Source: Lentisphaerota bacterium (GTDB taxonomy: Bacteria > Verrucomicrobiota > Kiritimatiellia > JAAZAB01). Taken from it: a DNA stretch of 34,236 nucleotides. The stretch spans positions 1-34,236 of the forward strand of contig JACPGM010000095.1 in assembly GCA_016188985.1 (NCBI GenBank), written 5' to 3'. A model generated the notes under the pieces. The model searched no databases. It had not been told where the DNA came from and was given only the letters and a program-made list of their open reading frames with translations. The number at the start of each line of letters is the position of its first letter. The stretch's first letter is position 1. The translations under genes and the position numbers were made by a program. Of the stretch, positions 32,711 through 34,236 are shown piece by piece.

Positions 32711-33202
32711 TCAGCGGCGCGGTTTACCGCGTACGCTGGATTTGTCTTGTTCGGAGATATTCAGGGATTCCAGAATCTCCGCGTCTGCCAAGTCCTTGGT
32801 TCGTCCTGACGCTTTCTTGTTTCGGATGAGATCATCAATGGATGGGATGCGGACCTGAATGCCTTCGATATTGATCTCAGCAGAGCGTTTGAACGCATCT
32901 TCAAAATGGAGTCCGGATGCCCCGGTAATAATGTCTATTCGCCTGGGGGCGACTCCAATCTGAAAGATGGTGTCGTCCTTCTGGAGGTCGGCGATGGTCA
33001 GTTCGTGCAGAGGTGCGCCAAATCGGTGCAAGGCGCGTAGCACGGCTGCCGCATTTTCTGGTGATGGCATTACCCACACGTCAATGTCCATTGTGGCGCG
33101 TGGATAGCCGTGGGCTGCCAAAGCATAGGCGCCCATTAGGAGGAACTTAACGTCCTCGTCGACTAAGCACTGCAACATCTCTTTGTAGTCTTCGTTCAGC
33201 AT
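32711..33202 (-). CDS. nucleotidyltransferase-fold protein (AbiEii/MNT-like)
   Basis: 163 residues. The motif LLMGAYALAAHGYPRATMDIDVWV (about 21-44) matches the Pol-beta-type nucleotidyltransferases of toxin-antitoxin and AbiE systems (Gly-Ser/Ala... DxD with D39 and D41), and RRIDIIT (about 87-93) supplies a third acidic residue. RIPSIDDLIRNKKASGRTKDLADAEIL is the usual helical tail. Such enzymes transfer nucleotides to RNAs or partners. The ATG 33202 lies inside the preceding small gene (56-bp overlap), suggesting a coupled pair. A defence or addiction role is likely from family and cargo context, but not proven. Confidence 0.85.
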   Translation of the reverse strand: MLNEDYKEMLQCLVDEDVKFLLMGAYALAAHGYPRATMDIDVWVMPSPENAAAVLRALHRFGAPLHELTIADLQKDDTIFQIGVAPRRIDIITGASGLHFEDAFKRSAEINIEGIQVRIPSIDDLIRNKKASGRTKDLADAEILESLNISEQDKSSVRGKPRR

Positions 33203-33338
33203 CGTGCTGCTTGCTCAAAGATGTTACTTCTTGGGTCAGTGGCCAGACAAGAGCGAGGCGGCTGCTGGGCGAACCAGAAACGAAGTCGTCTTGCCTCTTG
33301 TCCGACAGGCGGCCGGTTTTTGTGAATGCTCTATTCAT
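33147..33338 (-). CDS. small protein paired with the nucleotidyltransferase
   Basis: 63 residues from ATG 33338: TKTGRLSDKRQDDFVSGSPSSRLALVWPLTQEVTSLSKQ, then ERRLQRDVAVLSRRGR. The WPLT...E.RLQRDV..L.RR pattern is one I associate with short genes next to such nucleotidyltransferases; it could be an antitoxin-like partner. It overlaps the nucleotidyltransferase gene by 56 bp in another frame. TTGCGG-N17-TATGAA lies just upstream, a weak promoter candidate. It could be spurious, since it is short and overlapping. Confidence 0.5.
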   Translation of the reverse strand: MNRAFTKTGRLSDKRQDDFVSGSPSSRLALVWPLTQEVTSLSKQHDAERRLQRDVAVLSRRGR

Positions 33339-33427
33339 GCCCCATTCATACTATTTTTCCGTCATTTCCGCAATGAATTTCTGGTTCCGAACGGCGAGTT
33401 GACCGGCGCTGGCGCGAGATGCCGCGC

Positions 33428-33487
33428 CGCGAACGTTGGCAATCAGGCTCGGCGCGAAGCGCCGTAGCCTGCATTGCTTTGTTGGAC
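33428..33487 (-). other. attC site (textbook, two extrahelical bases)
   Basis: 60 bp. On the - strand R'' GTCCAAC (exact RYYYAAC), AAA, then GCAAT(G)CAGGCT(A)CGGCGC paired over 17 bp with its complement through a 3-nt loop, then CAAC and GTTCGCG. It lies 10 bp after the BrnA stop. Confidence 0.93.
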
Positions 33488-33496
33488 ATTTTTTAT

Positions 33497-33769
33497 TTAT
33501 GCGGATTTTTCCGCGAGTCGTCCGGAAACGAATTTGTGCAGAACGCTTGACATAAGCGTTTGGTAGGGAAGACCATCTAAAACGGCCTTCTTCTGGAGCA
33601 ACACCAAATCACTTTCCGATATCCGGATGTTCACTCTTTTATTTTTCTGAAAATGAGCCTTGGCATATTCCCGATAACGGGATATTTCGCTCTTTACGTT
33701 GGGAACAGATTTCATTCGTCCCCGCTCAAAGGCTTCAAGCAAATCTTTTTCTTCTTTTTCAAGCTTCAT
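33497..33769 (-). CDS. BrnA/CopG-like antitoxin
   Basis: 90 residues. The C-terminal RVNIRISESDLVLLQKKAVLDGLPYQTLMSSVLHKFVSGRL is a ribbon-helix-helix DNA-binding motif, and the N-terminal part (about 1-40) is charged and helical and should bind the toxin. It overlaps brnT by 11 bp, toxin gene first, the normal order of BrnT-BrnA modules. Confidence 0.85.
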   Translation of the reverse strand: MKLEKEEKDLLEAFERGRMKSVPNVKSEISRYREYAKAHFQKNKRVNIRISESDLVLLQKKAVLDGLPYQTLMSSVLHKFVSGRLAEKSA

Positions 33770-34049
33770 CGCGTTCTCCTTTCAAATATTTCTTTGTGGC
33801 CTTTCGACTCGGAATGATCGTCTTCAGTTGAATCTCCTTCTCTGATTCGTCGAAGGGAACCAGGTGGATGTATCCTGCACAATTGACCACAAAAATTCGT
33901 TGTCCAGGATATTTGTCCCGGTTTTCGTTTGGAATCACATCCATCAAATAGCCATTCATCATGTAATAAACGATTTCATCAAATGAAATGCCTCTTTCCG
34001 CTAAGAGCCATGCATTCTTTGAATCATCCCATACAAACGGTTTATTCAT
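33759..34049 (-). CDS. BrnT-family type II toxin
   Basis: 96 residues: FVWDDSKNAWLLAERGISFDEIVYYM, then KYPGQRIFVV and KTIIPSRKATKKYLKGE, which are the hallmark segments of BrnT/DUF497 toxins (RelE-like RNase fold). The C-terminal PSRKATKKY is the conserved basic and aromatic end. Toxin and antitoxin genes overlap by 11 bp. The DNA here is AT-richer than the chromosome to the left, consistent with a recently acquired cassette. Confidence 0.85.
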   Translation of the reverse strand: MNKPFVWDDSKNAWLLAERGISFDEIVYYMMNGYLMDVIPNENRDKYPGQRIFVVNCAGYIHLVPFDESEKEIQLKTIIPSRKATKKYLKGERDEA

Positions 34050-34057
34050 GTGACGTG

Positions 34058-34086
34058 AATGTACTATATTGTGTGCCTTTTGGCAA
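34058..34086 (-). promoter_or_regulatory. candidate brnT-brnA promoter/operator
   Basis: On the - strand TTGCCA (34086-34081) and TACATT (34063-34058) with 17-nt spacing; TATAGT (34068-34063) is an alternative -10. The short palindrome TGCC-TTTT-GGCA lies at 34075-34086. The leader would be very short. Confidence 0.35.
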
Positions 34087-34200
34087 CATATTGTTTTCTT
34101 GATATAGTTTAGCGGCTTGAAGCGGGAGCGGGCAAGAGGACGGCGGCAGCGGCGGATTTTTCGAGCATCCAGGGGTCTCGTTTTTTTTATTGCATATAAA

Positions 34201-34224
34201 CCGAAGCATGATATAGTGCTTCGG
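34201..34224 (-). terminator. hairpin near the right edge
   Basis: CCGAAGCA (34201-34208) pairs with TGCTTCGG (34217-34224). On the - strand it is followed by TTTATAT, so it may terminate a gene lying beyond the window. The 150 bp between it and brnT show no gene. Confidence 0.4.
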
Positions 34225-34236
34225 AATGAACGCCAA

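Larger units (their letters stand above)
23254..34236 (-). mobile_element. integron gene-cassette array (no integrase in window)
   Basis: Every gene from 23.3 kb to the right edge is on the - strand, and most are single-gene or two-gene units followed within a few bases by an attC-like hairpin. Ten hairpin-bearing sites, from clear to tentative, are listed separately (23254, 26802, 27359, 28246, 28816, 29388, 29714, 30401, 32173, 33428). Two further places carry only abutting R boxes. Three TA modules, no integrase and no transposase are seen. The left part (23.3-26.1 kb) lacks convincing attC sites, so the true left boundary may be anywhere between 23.25 and 26.8 kb. Confidence 0.85.

Noticed and set aside
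33247-33302. Inverted repeat GACAAGAG...CTCTTGTC considered as another attC
   Set aside because: No RYYYAAC/GTTRRRY boxes at its ends, and it lies inside the 63-residue gene.
34042-34236. Open frame running off the right edge on the - strand (MAFIPKHYIML...)
   Set aside because: Low-complexity, overlaps brnT's start and promoter and a hairpin; no family features.
1-34236. tRNA, rRNA, riboswitch or transposase genes
   Set aside because: I looked through the intergenic gaps and saw no tRNA T-loop context, no conserved rRNA words and no transposase-like protein.

Overview
The window looks like a chromosomal segment of a high-GC, diderm (Gram-negative-type) bacterium. Signal peptides, lipoproteins, a Wzm/Wzt polysaccharide exporter and an AlgJ/AlgX-like protein support two membranes. 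The fused RpiB-GlyA, CLCA-like secreted protein and dense GC-rich palindromic repeats made me think of the PVC superphylum (Verrucomicrobiota/Kiritimatiellota type). That is inference only, because no rRNA or marker gene is present. I see no tRNA, rRNA, transposase or CRISPR array.

Region 1 (0-10.2 kb, + strand) is housekeeping: purD, purE, a secreted PDZ/S41-type protein that has lost its catalytic residues, Sua5/TsaC, a low-molecular-weight phosphatase, and one gene encoding ribose-5-phosphate isomerase B fused to serine hydroxymethyltransferase. An ABC exporter (ATPase, permease) and a membrane-anchored helical protein follow.

Region 2 (10.3-21.7 kb, - strand) is about the cell surface: a small secreted protein, a 994-residue CLCA-like protein (HExxH domain, VWA domain, FnIII), a glutaminyl-cyclase-like M28 lipoprotein, Wzt and Wzm, a large GT-C-like membrane protein and an AlgJ/AlgX-like SGNH protein. 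The Wzt-Wzm-GT-C-AlgJ set probably makes, modifies and exports a surface polysaccharide. pdxB (+, 22.0-23.1 kb) closes the conserved chromosome.

Region 3 (about 23.25 kb to the right edge, every gene on the - strand) is the most unusual part. From 26.8 kb onward, short genes are each followed by a roughly 50-70 bp imperfect hairpin bounded by RYYYAAC-like and GTTRRRY-like boxes. Three of these (27359-27418, 32173-32242, 33428-33487) have textbook attC architecture, including extrahelical bases. This is an integron gene-cassette array. No integrase lies in the window; from the cassette orientation it should be beyond the right edge, unless this is an integrase-less (CALIN) cluster. Cargo includes BrnT/BrnA, Phd/VapC and a YoeB toxin whose antitoxin gene carries an internal deletion; an AbiEii-like nucleotidyltransferase; a ZIP transporter and a VIT/CCC1-like transporter; a creatininase-family enzyme plus an internally deleted relative; and a lipoprotein with an acyl-carrier-protein fold whose phosphopantetheine serine is replaced by aspartate.

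Several dispersed palindromic repeat families run through regions 1 and 2. One 61-bp copy lies inside the reading frame of the GT-C-like gene, and another repeat forms the C-terminal tail of the ABC ATPase, in the manner of Rickettsia palindromic elements.
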